A DNA stretch of 64,000 nt from Alphaproteobacteria bacterium (GTDB lineage Bacteria; Pseudomonadota; Alphaproteobacteria; Thalassobaculales; Thalassobaculaceae), in assembly GCA_024742275.1 (NCBI GenBank), contig JANSYS010000005.1, forward strand, positions 62,001 through 126,000. Direction: 5' to 3'. Below the pieces are notes generated by a model. It saw only the letters and a list, made by a program, of their open reading frames with translations, did no database searches and was not told the origin of the DNA. Shown in pieces: positions 53,117 to 62,590 of the stretch. The number at the start of each line of letters is the position of its first letter. The first letter of the stretch is position 1. Position numbers and translations under genes: made by a program.

Positions 53117-54145
53117 ATGTTTGATGATCCAAACGAGATACCGACGCGCATCGGGTTTCTCCTCGTCCATAATTTCTCGATGATGGCCTTCGCCTCGGCC
53201 GTCGAGCCATTGCGCTCGGCCAACCGCATGGCGAACGAGACTCTCTACGAATGGCGGGTCTACAGCGTCGACGGCAACCCGGTCTCGGCCAGCAACGGCA
53301 TCGCCGTGGTCCCGGACGGCCCGATGACGCAGCTCGACCGTGAGAAGGTGGTGGCGGTGGTCGCCGGCATCGACGTCCAGAAGTTCGAGGACGAGCGCGT
53401 GCTCGGATTCCTGCGCCGGGCCTCGCGTGAGGGCCGGGCCGTCGGCGCGCTGTGTACCGGCAGCCATGTGCTGGCCAAGGCCGGGCTGCTCGACGACCGT
53501 CGCTGCACGATCCACTGGGAGAATCTCGGCGGCTTCACCGAGGAGTTCCCGGAGATCGAGGTCTCGTCCGACCTGTACGAGATCGACCGAGACCGGTTCA
53601 CCTGCTCCGGCGGGACCGCGTCGCTCGACATGATCCTGCATCTGATCGGCCGCCAACACGGTCAGACCCTGGCCAACCAAGTGTCCGAGCAGTTCATCCA
53701 CGACCGCATCCGCGAGCCGCACGACCATCAGCGCATGGAACTGCGGGCCCGGATCGGCGTCAGTCACCCGAAGCTGATCTCCGTCATCAGCGAGATGGAA
53801 AGCAATCTCGAGGAACCGCTCACACAAACCGATCTGGCCGAGCGGGCGGGCCTGTCGACCCGGCAACTCGAGCGCCTGTTCCGCAAGTATCTGAGCGCCA
53901 CGCCGACCCGCTACTATCTGACGCTGCGCCTGCAGCGGGCCCGGCAGCTGCTGACCCAGACCTCGATGTCGATCCTGTCCGTGGCGCTGGCCTGCGGGTT
54001 CGTGTCGGCCAGCCATTTCTCCAAGTGCTACCGCGAGTGCTTCGGACGCACGCCACGGGCAGAGCGGGCGATCGGCGGCGTTACCGGCAGCGCGCGGATC
54101 GCCCTCGCGACCGACGCGGCGCCGCTGGCCGCCGGCCAGGCCTGA
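53117..54145 (+). CDS. GlxA/GbdR-type AraC-family regulator
   Basis: This 342-residue protein has an N-terminal class-I amidotransferase-like domain (RIGFLLVHNFSMMAFASAVE, VVAVVAGIDVQKF, then GALCTGSHVLAKAGLL, the cysteine in the usual place). A C-terminal AraC helix-turn-helix pair follows from about residue 220 (LTQTDLAERAGLSTRQLERL and ILSVALACGFVSASHFSKCY). This is the GbdR/GlxA layout, which in related bacteria senses glycine betaine or dimethylglycine. With the folate and corrinoid methyl-transfer genes in the window, a methylamine-type ligand is plausible, though no target gene is adjacent. Confidence 0.85.
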   Translation: MFDDPNEIPTRIGFLLVHNFSMMAFASAVEPLRSANRMANETLYEWRVYSVDGNPVSASNGIAVVPDGPMTQLDREKVVAVVAGIDVQKFEDERVLGFLRRASREGRAVGALCTGSHVLAKAGLLDDRRCTIHWENLGGFTEEFPEIEVSSDLYEIDRDRFTCSGGTASLDMILHLIGRQHGQTLANQVSEQFIHDRIREPHDHQRMELRARIGVSHPKLISVISEMESNLEEPLTQTDLAERAGLSTRQLERLFRKYLSATPTRYYLTLRLQRARQLLTQTSMSILSVALACGFVSASHFSKCYRECFGRTPRAERAIGGVTGSARIALATDAAPLAAGQA

Positions 54146-54147
54146 TC

Positions 54148-54215
54148 GGCGGCCCGGTCTTATGGGCGGCCCGGTCGTGTAGGCGGTCGGGTCGTGTAGC
54201 CGGTCGGGGCCGTTT
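54148..54215 (+). repeat. 17-base tandem repeat, about 3.5 copies
   Basis: Units GGCGGCCCGGTCTTATG, GGCGGCCCGGTCGTGTA, GGCGGTCGGGTCGTGTA and a partial GCCGGTCGGG... start at 54148, 54165, 54182 and 54199. It begins a few bases after the regulator stop. Short direct repeats of this kind can vary in copy number. Confidence 0.75.
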
Positions 54216-54337
54216 CCCGATGACATTCCGGCGCCCGATCGACTAGGGTCCGCCGTGTTTCCCGAACCCACACCAGGTCCCTGCCCGCGCAGGGGCCGTT
54301 TTCGTCTTGGCCGCACCGCGTATGCGAGGAGGACACC

Positions 54338-55609
54338 ATGGCAGAGCCGGTCGCGGCCGGACTGGATTTCGGTACGTCGAATTCGGCCATCGGCTTCGTG
54401 CGCGGCGGTCAGGCGACGCTGCACCGTTTCGAGCACGGCCGGACCCTGGTTCCGAGCGCGCTGTTCTACAGCGACGACGAAAACCGACTGCTGTTTGGCA
54501 CCGAAGCGGAGACCTGTTTCCTGGCAGACGACGAGGGGCGCTACCTGCGGGCTCTCAAAAGCATTCTCGGCACCAGTCTGACGGAAGAACAGACCATCCT
54601 TGGCGGACGGCCCTGGCCTTTCCGCCAGCTCCTCAAGCGGTTCGTCGAGTTTCTCAAGCAGGACGTGGAGCGGCGCGAGGCCGTCGCGCTCTCGACCCTG
54701 GTCGCGGGCCGGCCGGTCCGTTTCAGCGACGACGATGCCCGTGACGCCGAGGCGGAAACCTACCTGCGGGAGATCCTTCGCGACGCGGGCTTCGCCGATA
54801 TCCGTTTCCTTTACGAGCCGATCGCCGCCCTGCTCGACGCCAGCGACGGCATGGAGTCGCCAAACCTCGTCCTGGTGGCCGATATCGGCGGTGGGACGTC
54901 GGACTTCACGGTCGCCCGCGCCCAGGGCGATCGATCTGTTGCGCCGGGCGAACGTTTTCAGATCCTGGCCAATCACGGCGTCCATATCGGTGGTACCGAT
55001 CTGGACAGGCGGATCTCGCTCGAGGTCGTGATGCCGCTGCTCGGCCTGGGGTCGGAGACCCGCAGCCTGACATCGGACGAGATCCTCCCGGTTCCCGCGT
55101 CGTATTTCGGCGACCTTGCCAGTTGGCACAAGATCCACCTGTTCTATTCGAGGAAAAATCGGGCGGAGATCGGCGACATCCACCGCCTCGCTCTGGAACC
55201 GGAGAAGATCGACCGGCTGCTTCAGGTAATGGACAACCGCCTGGGCCATCGGTTGGCGGCACGAGTCGAAGACCTGAAGATCCGGCTCGGCTCGGGCGAC
55301 GTGCAGGGCGGAGCGGCAAGCATGGAGCTACCCGAGCTTCCCGACGCAGCCGTTGCCCTGGTAGACAATAGCCGGCTGCGCCACACCATTCGCCACGAGT
55401 TGGAGACATTGCGCCGGGCGGTCGGGCGGACCCTGGCGATTGCAGGCGTTCGATCTGCGGAGATCGACCACATCGTTCTGACGGGCGGCACCACCTTGTT
55501 GCCGGCTGTGCGCGACGCCGTCGCAACCTGCGTTCCGAACGCGGCCCTGGTCCCGTCCGATCCGTTCTGCGCCGTGGTCAACGGTCTGACCAAGGCGGCG
55601 GTGACCTAG
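54338..55609 (+). CDS. Hsp70-family protein (YegD-like, ATPase domain only)
   Basis: This 423-residue actin-fold ATPase has phosphate loop LDFGTSNSAIGFVRGGQ, connect DIGGGTSDFTVARAQ and the adenosine motif VLTGGTTLLPAVRDAV. The C-terminus ends right after the fold, so no substrate-binding domain is present. This is the YegD type, whose role in the cell is not established. AGGAGG lies just before the ATG. It stands alone in its context. Confidence 0.88.
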   Translation: MAEPVAAGLDFGTSNSAIGFVRGGQATLHRFEHGRTLVPSALFYSDDENRLLFGTEAETCFLADDEGRYLRALKSILGTSLTEEQTILGGRPWPFRQLLKRFVEFLKQDVERREAVALSTLVAGRPVRFSDDDARDAEAETYLREILRDAGFADIRFLYEPIAALLDASDGMESPNLVLVADIGGGTSDFTVARAQGDRSVAPGERFQILANHGVHIGGTDLDRRISLEVVMPLLGLGSETRSLTSDEILPVPASYFGDLASWHKIHLFYSRKNRAEIGDIHRLALEPEKIDRLLQVMDNRLGHRLAARVEDLKIRLGSGDVQGGAASMELPELPDAAVALVDNSRLRHTIRHELETLRRAVGRTLAIAGVRSAEIDHIVLTGGTTLLPAVRDAVATCVPNAALVPSDPFCAVVNGLTKAAVT

Positions 55610-55652
55610 GGGCGACATGCTCCGGCGCGGGTCCGATGCCGGACGGGCGTTC

Positions 55653-56396
55653 TCACCCGCCGAACCCGAACCGCTGTACCTGGATGAAGTCGGCGCCCTT
55701 GGTCGGCTGCTTGAACAAGGCAACCGCATCGACCCGGAACGGATCGGCGGTAACCGCGTCCACCCGAGGGGCCAGGGCGGCGACGATGGCATCTCGCTCG
55801 GGCCCGTCTGGTAGACGCGCCGTCAAGGTCATGTGGAACCTGAACTCGCCCATCACATAGGGGTAGCCCCATTGCTGGAGCAACGTCTCCTGCTGCGCCG
55901 ACAGTCCATGTGCCCGACGACGCTCCAGCTCAGCCTCACTCGGCAACGCCCGGAAGGAATCGAGGTCGCGCACGGCGTCGGCCGCGAGCGCGTTCATCCG
56001 ATGATCCGGCGGCGTCAGCATCAGCGCCAGGAACCCACCGAGAAACCGCAACCCGAGCAGCACATCGAACGGTTCGCGTTTCGCGGCGAATGCGGCGAAG
56101 GCCTCGACCAGATCGGCCTCGCCTAGACCGTCCCGCAGGTAGAACGGAGGCTTGATGGTTGCATGAAAACCGTAACCACGCGCGCTCTGCGTCAGCACCG
56201 CCAAGCGCTCGGCGTCGAGCCCGTCGACGGTCGGCTGAGCGCGGGTTTCGCCGGTAGCGCAGTCGCGGCCGAGCCAATCGGCGCCGAACTCGGCCAGCGG
56301 CGAGCCGGGCGGCGGCGCGACGTATAGAGCATATCGGGATGCCGAGGGATCGGGTTCTGCGCCACCGATATCTGGAAAGCGGGGGAAGTCGACCAT
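55653..56396 (-). CDS. DUF1045 2H-phosphoesterase-like protein
   Basis: This 247-residue protein shows two HxT motifs, GFHATIKPPF near residue 77 and RFHMTLTARL near residue 189, the signature of the 2H phosphoesterase fold. DUF1045 genes are typical of alphaproteobacterial phosphonate clusters. Because phnM is divergent and 123 bases away, it may act on the cyclic ribose phosphate made by C-P lyase, replacing PhnP; this is inferred. Confidence 0.82.
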   Translation of the reverse strand: MVDFPRFPDIGGAEPDPSASRYALYVAPPPGSPLAEFGADWLGRDCATGETRAQPTVDGLDAERLAVLTQSARGYGFHATIKPPFYLRDGLGEADLVEAFAAFAAKREPFDVLLGLRFLGGFLALMLTPPDHRMNALAADAVRDLDSFRALPSEAELERRRAHGLSAQQETLLQQWGYPYVMGEFRFHMTLTARLPDGPERDAIVAALAPRVDAVTADPFRVDAVALFKQPTKGADFIQVQRFGFGG

Positions 56397-56519
56397 GTGA
56401 CACTCCGATGAAATCTGCTCAGAGGTGTGGCGTGGATCGGTTGGAACCGGGTATTTAGACTATCCAATCTTTCCGGCGCGCCGGTTATGGCACGCACGCT
56501 CTCACAGGAGAAGACGGCG

Positions 56520-57665
56520 ATGAAATCAGGGATCGCGAGTCGGCGCGTCCTGCTGGCCGACGGCTCCACCGCCGACACGGTGGTCACCGTCGAAGACGGC
56601 GTCATCGCCGCCATAGGCGCCGAAAACTCGGGCGATGTCCGGGATGTCGGCGACGCCTGGGTTCTGCCCGGCGTAATCGACCTCCACGGCGACGCATTCG
56701 AGCGCCAGATCATGCCGCGCCCGGGGGTGCATTTTCCGTTGGATCTCGCCCTGCAGGACACGGACGCCCAGGTGCTGGCGAACGGCATCTCGACCGCCTA
56801 TCACGGCGTGACGTACTCCTGGGAGCCGGGTCTGCGGGGCCGCGAGTCGACCCTCGCGCTGAAAGCGGCGATCGAAGCGGCGCGTCCGCATCTCGGATGC
56901 GACACGCGCTTCCACCTGCGCCACGAGACCCACAACCTCCCGGCCGAGGCCGAGGTGATCGAATGGCTGGCCGATGGAACGGTCGATCTCTTAGCCTTCA
57001 ACGACCACAGCCACATGACCCTCAGACGGATCGTCGAGGAGGGCAAGTCCACCCGCACCGAGGCCGCCCGCTCCGGACTGTCCCACGACGAGTTCGTCGC
57101 GTTGTTGCACGAGGTCTGTCGGCGCCAGCCCGACGTTCCGGCCTCCATAGAACGTCTGTCGGCCGCGGCACTCGCCCATGGTGTGGCGCTCGCCAGCCAC
57201 GACGACTACGAGCCCGAGACCCGAACCTGGTTCCACGGTATCGGTTGCCGGATCGCGGAGTTCCCGATGAACACGCCAACGGCGGAAACCGCGGTCGGTC
57301 TGGGCGATCCGGTGATCTGCGGCGCCCCCAACATCATCCGCGGCGGCAGCCATCTGGGAGCGACAGGGATCAAGGCCGCCCGAGAGGTGCGCGAGGGACG
57401 CTGCACGATCCTTGTCTCGGACTACTACTACCCGGCACTCGTCCAGGCACCATTCCGGCTCGTGCGGGACGGCGACTGCGACTTCGCCACCGCCTGGGCG
57501 CTCGTCTCCGCCAATCCGGCCCGGGCCGCCGGCCTGGACGATCGCGGGGCGATAGAGCCCGGGAAACGTGCGGATCTCGTCGTCATAGACCAGCGCGCCG
57601 ACGCTCCCGCAAAGGTTCTGGCGACGATGGTCGCCGGTCGCGAGGCGTATCGGACCTCCGCGTAG
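56520..57665 (+). CDS. phnM: Alpha-D-ribose 1-methylphosphonate 5-triphosphate diphosphatase (PhnM)
   Basis: This 381-residue amidohydrolase has metal ligands in LPGVIDLHGDAFERQIMPRP, the His of RFHLRHETHN, and LASHDDYEPET. The block IAEFPMNTPTAETAVGLGDP is characteristic of PhnM. It hydrolyses the triphosphate group of the ribosyl phosphonate intermediate in C-P lyase catabolism. The ATG has AGGAG nine bases upstream. The rest of the C-P lyase operon is not in this window, so phnM stands apart with the DUF1045 gene, and no clear Pho box is visible between them. Confidence 0.9.
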   Translation: MKSGIASRRVLLADGSTADTVVTVEDGVIAAIGAENSGDVRDVGDAWVLPGVIDLHGDAFERQIMPRPGVHFPLDLALQDTDAQVLANGISTAYHGVTYSWEPGLRGRESTLALKAAIEAARPHLGCDTRFHLRHETHNLPAEAEVIEWLADGTVDLLAFNDHSHMTLRRIVEEGKSTRTEAARSGLSHDEFVALLHEVCRRQPDVPASIERLSAAALAHGVALASHDDYEPETRTWFHGIGCRIAEFPMNTPTAETAVGLGDPVICGAPNIIRGGSHLGATGIKAAREVREGRCTILVSDYYYPALVQAPFRLVRDGDCDFATAWALVSANPARAAGLDDRGAIEPGKRADLVVIDQRADAPAKVLATMVAGREAYRTSA

Positions 57666-57669
57666 CGGG

Positions 57670-59535
57670 TTATTCCGCCGCCGTCTGGCGTGGCCGGTCC
57701 CCTGCCGCCCGGGCAGCTTCCTCCTCCGCCTCCTGCTCGGCCACTTCCTGGTCGTGCTCGAAGAGACCGGCGAGGTGGGCGGCCGCCTCTTTGGAAGACC
57801 GGATCATTTCCGCCTCGTCCCGGTGGATGGTGTACTGCTCGCGCAGGAGCTGCTCGTCGTACTCCTTGAACCGCTTCACCATCTGATCCGCCTTGCGGCC
57901 CGGTACACCGAGCTCCCGGAACACCCGGCCGGCCATGTCGAGGCTGGAGTCGAAATACTCTCGCACCACCTGGTCGACGCCGAGTTCCATCAGCCGATAG
58001 ACGTGGAAGCGATCATGGGCCCGGGCGAACAGCTTGAGGTTCGGAAAGTGCATGCCGGCCACCCTGGCAACGCTGTCGGCCCGCTCCGGATCGTCCACCG
58101 CGATGATCAGCAGCTTTGCCCGACCGGCCCCCGCCGCCTCGAGGATCTGGAGGCGCGAGGCGTCGCCGAAATACCCTTCGTTGCCGAAGCGCCGGGCGAT
58201 GGCGATGCGGTCGTGGTCGCTATCCAACGCCACGAACTTGATCCGCCGCATGTTCAGCATGCGGCCGATCATCTGTCCGAATCGCCCGAAACCGGCAATG
58301 ATCACTTGGATCTCGGGATCGCCCATCTCCTCGACGGTCGCTTGGGCGAGAGCTTTCTTCGAGAAGCGCCCGCGCGCCGCGTCGGCAAGTTGGACGGTGA
58401 ACGGCGTCATCGCCATGGAGATCGCAACCACAAGGATCAGAAAATCCGCCGTCGCCCGATCGACCGCACCGACATTGATGGCCGCGCCGAACAGGACGAA
58501 GGCGAACTCGCCGCCCTGGGGTAGGACGGCCGCCAGGGCGAGCGCCGGCTCCCAGCGCATTCCGATGGCGCGGGCCAGGGCGAAAAGCGTGGCGCACTTG
58601 ATCGCGACAAGACCGATCGCCGCGCCCAGCACGGTCAGCGGCGCATCGAAGAAATTATCGAGGTCGATGGACATTCCGACCGCGATGAAGAACAGCCCGA
58701 GCAGCAGGCCCTTGAACGGCTCGATATCCGCCTCGAGACGATGGCGGTACTCGGTATCGGCAAGCAGCACGCCGGCGAGAAAAGCACCAAGCGCCATGGA
58801 CAGGCCGATCTTGTCCATGGCCAGTGCCATGCCCAAGACGACGAGCAACGCCGCGGCGGTGAATAACTCCTGCACGCCTGTTGACGAGACGACGCGCAGC
58901 AGCGGCCGCAGAAGCTTCCGGCCGATCACGATGATGAGGACGACCGTGACGATGGAAAAGCCGATCGACAGGTAGTCGGTATCCGCCAGCGCGGTCTCGG
59001 CCGCCCCGTCCCCGGCCAGTTGCGGCGCGTCGGCGATCCACGGCAACACCGCCAGCAACGGGATCACGGCAAGATCCTGGAACAGCAGGATCGAGAAGGC
59101 GGCCCGACCGTGCTGGGTCCGCAGTTCGCCCCGGTCCGCCAGCGTCTGCACGGCAAAAGCGGTCGAGGACAGGGCGAGCACGAGGCCGATCACTACGGCG
59201 GTCTGGACGCCGTAGCCGACCGCATAGGAGGCCAAGCCGATCAGCAGGGCGCTGATCGCAACCTGGGCGGTCCCGAGACCGAAGATCGGCCGGCGCAGGG
59301 CCCAAAGGCGGGCCGGCATCAGTTCGAGCCCGATGATGAACAGGAGGAGGACGACACCGAATTCGGCGAAATGCAGAATCGACTCCACATCGTCGATCAG
59401 TCCGATCACCGAGGGACCGATCACGATCCCCGCGCCGAGATAGCCAAGCAGCGCACCAAGACCGAGTTTTCGGAACACGGGCACGGCGATCACCGCCGCC
59501 GTCAGAAAGACCACCGTGTCCTGAATTCCCGCCAT
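57670..59535 (-). CDS. CPA2 family (Kef-type) monovalent cation:proton antiporter
   Basis: This 621-residue protein has about twelve membrane helices (LGALLGYLGAGIVIGPSVIG, VVLLLFIIGLELMPARL, PQGGEFAFVLFGAA) and a C-terminal RCK/TrkA-N domain (QVIIAGFGRFGQMIGRML). The tail carries a long charged helix rich in Glu (EQEAEEEAARAAG). Kef systems release potassium during electrophile stress, but the glutathione-responsive residues could not be checked by eye. It is convergent with phnM, four bases apart. Confidence 0.88.
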   Translation of the reverse strand: MAGIQDTVVFLTAAVIAVPVFRKLGLGALLGYLGAGIVIGPSVIGLIDDVESILHFAEFGVVLLLFIIGLELMPARLWALRRPIFGLGTAQVAISALLIGLASYAVGYGVQTAVVIGLVLALSSTAFAVQTLADRGELRTQHGRAAFSILLFQDLAVIPLLAVLPWIADAPQLAGDGAAETALADTDYLSIGFSIVTVVLIIVIGRKLLRPLLRVVSSTGVQELFTAAALLVVLGMALAMDKIGLSMALGAFLAGVLLADTEYRHRLEADIEPFKGLLLGLFFIAVGMSIDLDNFFDAPLTVLGAAIGLVAIKCATLFALARAIGMRWEPALALAAVLPQGGEFAFVLFGAAINVGAVDRATADFLILVVAISMAMTPFTVQLADAARGRFSKKALAQATVEEMGDPEIQVIIAGFGRFGQMIGRMLNMRRIKFVALDSDHDRIAIARRFGNEGYFGDASRLQILEAAGAGRAKLLIIAVDDPERADSVARVAGMHFPNLKLFARAHDRFHVYRLMELGVDQVVREYFDSSLDMAGRVFRELGVPGRKADQMVKRFKEYDEQLLREQYTIHRDEAEMIRSSKEAAAHLAGLFEHDQEVAEQEAEEEAARAAGDRPRQTAAE

Positions 59536-59707
59536 TCGCGATCCCGTCCTCTCCGTCGCCCAACTGCGACCGGATGGATTCTAGCACGCTTCGGATCCGG
59601 CACGCGCATCGGCTCCGGCAGTGGCCGCGCTTGCGGCTTTTTCCATGCCTCGCGTATCGTGCGCGCAACACACAAAGAAAATTCGGATTGCAAACGGGGG
59701 ACGCGCT

Positions 59708-60877
59708 ATGAGCGCAACGATCTTTGGGCCCAGGATCATGCTGGTCGGCGGCGGAGCGATCGGACGGGTGGGCGAGGTGCTGGAGAAGCTCCAAGTCAGT
59801 CGGCCGCTAATCGTGACCGATCCGTTCATGGTCAGCTCCGGCATGATCGAGCACCTTACCGCTCCGCTGTCGGAGGCCGGCATCCTCTATGACATCTTCT
59901 CGGACACCGTGCCCGACCCGACCACAACCGTCGTCGATGCCGGCACTCAGCGCCTGCGCTCCGGCGGATTCGACGGGTTGATCGGCTTTGGCGGGGGGTC
60001 CCCGATGGATACCGCCAAAGCCCTGAACATTCTGGCCGCGCATGGCGGGCAGATGCGCGACTACAAGGTCCCCAACGGCGTCGATACCGCCGCCGTTCCA
60101 CTGCTTTGCATCCCGACCACAGCCGGAACCGGCTCGGAGGTCACGCGCGGCACGGTCATCACGGACGTCGCGACCGATGAGAAAATGCTGATCATGTGCC
60201 TCGCCGGTCAGGCCGACGCCGCGATCGTCGACTACGAACTGACGATGAAGAAACCGTTCCGGCTGACCGCCGATACCGGGATCGACAGCTTCACCCACGC
60301 GCTGGAAGCGTTCGTCAGCCAGAAGCGCAACCCCTATTCCGACAGCATGGCGATCGCCGCGATGACGCGAATCGGCGCCAATCTGAAGACCGCCTGCTTC
60401 GAACCGGACAACCGCGCGGCTCGCGAACAGATGATGCTGGGCGCGACCCAGGCGGGTATGGCGTTCTCGAACGCGTCGGTCGCCCTGGTCCACGGCATGA
60501 GCCGGCCGATCGGCGCCCATTTCCATGTGCCCCACGGCCTGTCGAACGCCATGCTGCTGCCCGCGGTCACCCGGTTCTCGCTCGACTCCGCGCTCGACCG
60601 CTATGCCGAGGCGGGCCGCCTGATCGGCGCGGCGCGGACCGGGGACAACGACGAGACCGCCGCGAATAAGCTTCTGGACTGGCTGTATCAGACCAACGAG
60701 GAACTTCAGGTGCCCACGCCACCCGCCTATGGCATCGAGGAGACGAAATGGAACGGCGTGTTGGACACCATGGCGTCCCAGTGCATCGCCTCGGGCTCCC
60801 ACGCCAATAATCCGCGCGTGCCGGAACACGGCGAGATCGTCGAGCTCTATCGTCAGGTCTGGGCAGCCAACCGGTAA
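59708..60877 (+). CDS. Iron-containing (group III) alcohol dehydrogenase
   Basis: About 389 residues. The NAD-binding part has FGGGSPMDTAKALNILA. The metal site is Asp and His in ADTGIDSFTHALEAFVSQ and two His in GAHFHVPHGLSNAML, all present. It reduces aldehydes or oxidises alcohols with NAD(H); the substrate is not clear. The ATG at 59708 is chosen; upstream frame to 59621 lacks a site. It is divergent from the antiporter with about 170 bases between them. Confidence 0.9.
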   Translation: MSATIFGPRIMLVGGGAIGRVGEVLEKLQVSRPLIVTDPFMVSSGMIEHLTAPLSEAGILYDIFSDTVPDPTTTVVDAGTQRLRSGGFDGLIGFGGGSPMDTAKALNILAAHGGQMRDYKVPNGVDTAAVPLLCIPTTAGTGSEVTRGTVITDVATDEKMLIMCLAGQADAAIVDYELTMKKPFRLTADTGIDSFTHALEAFVSQKRNPYSDSMAIAAMTRIGANLKTACFEPDNRAAREQMMLGATQAGMAFSNASVALVHGMSRPIGAHFHVPHGLSNAMLLPAVTRFSLDSALDRYAEAGRLIGAARTGDNDETAANKLLDWLYQTNEELQVPTPPAYGIEETKWNGVLDTMASQCIASGSHANNPRVPEHGEIVELYRQVWAANR

Positions 60878-60910
60878 GGTCGGCGTATAGGCTCGCGGCC
60901 GGTCAACAGC

Positions 60911-62002
60911 CTACTCGCCCTGGAGCATGACCCGGTTCCGCCCGTTTTGCTTCGCCCGGTAGAGGGCTTCGTCGGCTCGGGCGATCAGCTTGGTCATCGA
61001 CTCGCCGTAATCGTAGCAGGCCACCCCGATCGAGATCGTCACGACGCCGATATCCTCGCCGCTCGATCGCCGGGTGACGCGTTTCTGGTTCAGCCGCTTG
61101 CGGATTCGCTCGGCGATACCCCGGGCGTCCTCCAGGCCGGTCTCGGGCAGGATCACCGCGAACTCCTCGCCACCGAACCGGGCCGGCGCGTCGGTATCCC
61201 GCAGGCATTCGGTCAGCAGGCGCCCCACAAGACGCAACACCTGATCGCCGACGACGTGACCGTGGGTGTCGTTGAACTGTTTGAAATGATCGATATCCAG
61301 CAGCAGCAGAGTCAACGGGGTGCCGGTTTCCATTGCATGGCTCGCCGCCTCCCGCAGCAACGTGTCGAACCGCTTTCGATTGGCAATTCCCGTCAGACCG
61401 TCGGTCATCGCCTCGGTCCGGGTCTCCTCCAACTTTCGGCGAAGCGCGGCGATTTCGCCGGTCGTGTTGGCGAGTTCCGCCCTCAGGGCCTCGTTGCTGT
61501 AGCGGGCCGCCTCGGTCTCCAGGCGCAGGGTATCGACCAAGGTCCGGATCTCCTCCCAATCCTCCGTCGACGCCAAGGCGGTCGTCGCCGTCGACAGCGC
61601 GTGGCCGAGGCTGTTCGCGCCGGCCCCGGCCCGATCCAGGCTCCGGGAGAGCCCGTCCGTAACGTTTCCAAGATCCACGGCCACGTCATCGACCGCCCGG
61701 TCGCGAAAGCCCGGAAGGATATAGCGCTCGAACAACTCGGCGATTTGCAGTTCATCGACGCCGTGCCCGCTGGTGAGGAGGACATCGAGGGTTCGGCGCA
61801 GGGTCCCCGCCTCTCCGGTCGCATAGGCGAACCAGACGGCGTAGTTCTCGGGTGTGGGCGGAATCTCGTGACGAATCATCAGGTCCAGGGCGCCGAGCGC
61901 GGCGTCTTGCGCCGCAGTCTTGGCCGATGATTTCAAAGTGTTTTCGCCCGGAATGCCGCCGGGCGCGTCGGGCCGACTGGGCGGTTTGACCGATGTTTCC
62001 AT
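60911..62002 (-). CDS. Diguanylate cyclase (GGDEF)
   Basis: About 363 residues. An N-terminal helical region (residues 30-190, containing HEIPPTPENYAVWFAYATGE) precedes a GGDEF domain with the active-site block RFGGEEFAVILPE. RDTD five residues before it forms the inhibitory I-site (RxxD). GGEEF is a catalytic variant, so it should make cyclic di-GMP with product inhibition. No membrane helix is seen. Input signal and target are unknown. ATG at 62002 follows GGGGATAGG. Confidence 0.9.
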   Translation of the reverse strand: METSVKPPSRPDAPGGIPGENTLKSSAKTAAQDAALGALDLMIRHEIPPTPENYAVWFAYATGEAGTLRRTLDVLLTSGHGVDELQIAELFERYILPGFRDRAVDDVAVDLGNVTDGLSRSLDRAGAGANSLGHALSTATTALASTEDWEEIRTLVDTLRLETEAARYSNEALRAELANTTGEIAALRRKLEETRTEAMTDGLTGIANRKRFDTLLREAASHAMETGTPLTLLLLDIDHFKQFNDTHGHVVGDQVLRLVGRLLTECLRDTDAPARFGGEEFAVILPETGLEDARGIAERIRKRLNQKRVTRRSSGEDIGVVTISIGVACYDYGESMTKLIARADEALYRAKQNGRNRVMLQGE

Positions 62003-62056
62003 CCTATCCCCCGCTGCAGTCCCTCCGCCGCCGGATCCGCTCCGGGTCAACGGAGA

Positions 62057-62542
62057 TCAGGTCTTGCGCCTTATGCCGATTCTGCGGCCGATCCCATCGA
62101 GAGCCCCGGTGGCGGCGTGTGCGGCATGGAGAGCCTGCACCTTCGCCAAGGCGGTCTCCGGCATCGGCGCCGCCCGCTTGGTCGTCAGATCGATATGCAT
62201 GCACATCAATTCGTTGGTCGCTGCGAGGAACCCTTCCTCGGCATGGTACATGTGATGCAGCAGATGAAACCGCTTGGCATCATGGTCGACGATCCGCGTG
62301 CGAAACGCCAGAGGCGCATCTTCAACCACCTCGCGATCGTACGTGACATGCGCCTCCAGAACGAAGATCGACGCATCCGAGGCCCGGCGGTAGGCTTCGC
62401 CCAAGCCGAAGTGAACGCACACCTGCTCGGTCGCGATGTCGAAGGCGACCAGATAGTAACCCACGTTCATGTGGCCATTGTAGTCGATCCAGTCCGAGCG
62501 CACTGTCGCCGTCCCCGAGTTGAACCATCCCGCGTCGTTCAT
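62057..62542 (-). CDS. Acyl-CoA thioesterase (4-hydroxybenzoyl-CoA type hotdog)
   Basis: This 161-residue single hotdog domain has VRSDWIDYNGHMNVGYYLVA, the active-site aspartate block D-x-x-G-H-M-N of the 4HBT/FcbC group, and HVTYDREVVEDAPLAFRTR. It hydrolyses acyl-CoA. The start codon ATG at 62542 is chosen (frame runs to 62620). It is divergent from the BASS-type transporter, 48 bases apart. Confidence 0.85.
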   Translation of the reverse strand: MNDAGWFNSGTATVRSDWIDYNGHMNVGYYLVAFDIATEQVCVHFGLGEAYRRASDASIFVLEAHVTYDREVVEDAPLAFRTRIVDHDAKRFHLLHHMYHAEEGFLAATNELMCMHIDLTTKRAAPMPETALAKVQALHAAHAATGALDGIGRRIGIRRKT

Positions 62543-62590
62543 GCTGTGCTCCAATAGTCCCGTTTTTCTCCTGAACCGCTTGCGCGGATC

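Noticed and set aside
53060-55249. Long minus-strand frame over the regulator and Hsp70 genes
   Set aside because: It is an antisense shadow; the two plus-strand genes have full domain signatures and proper start sites.
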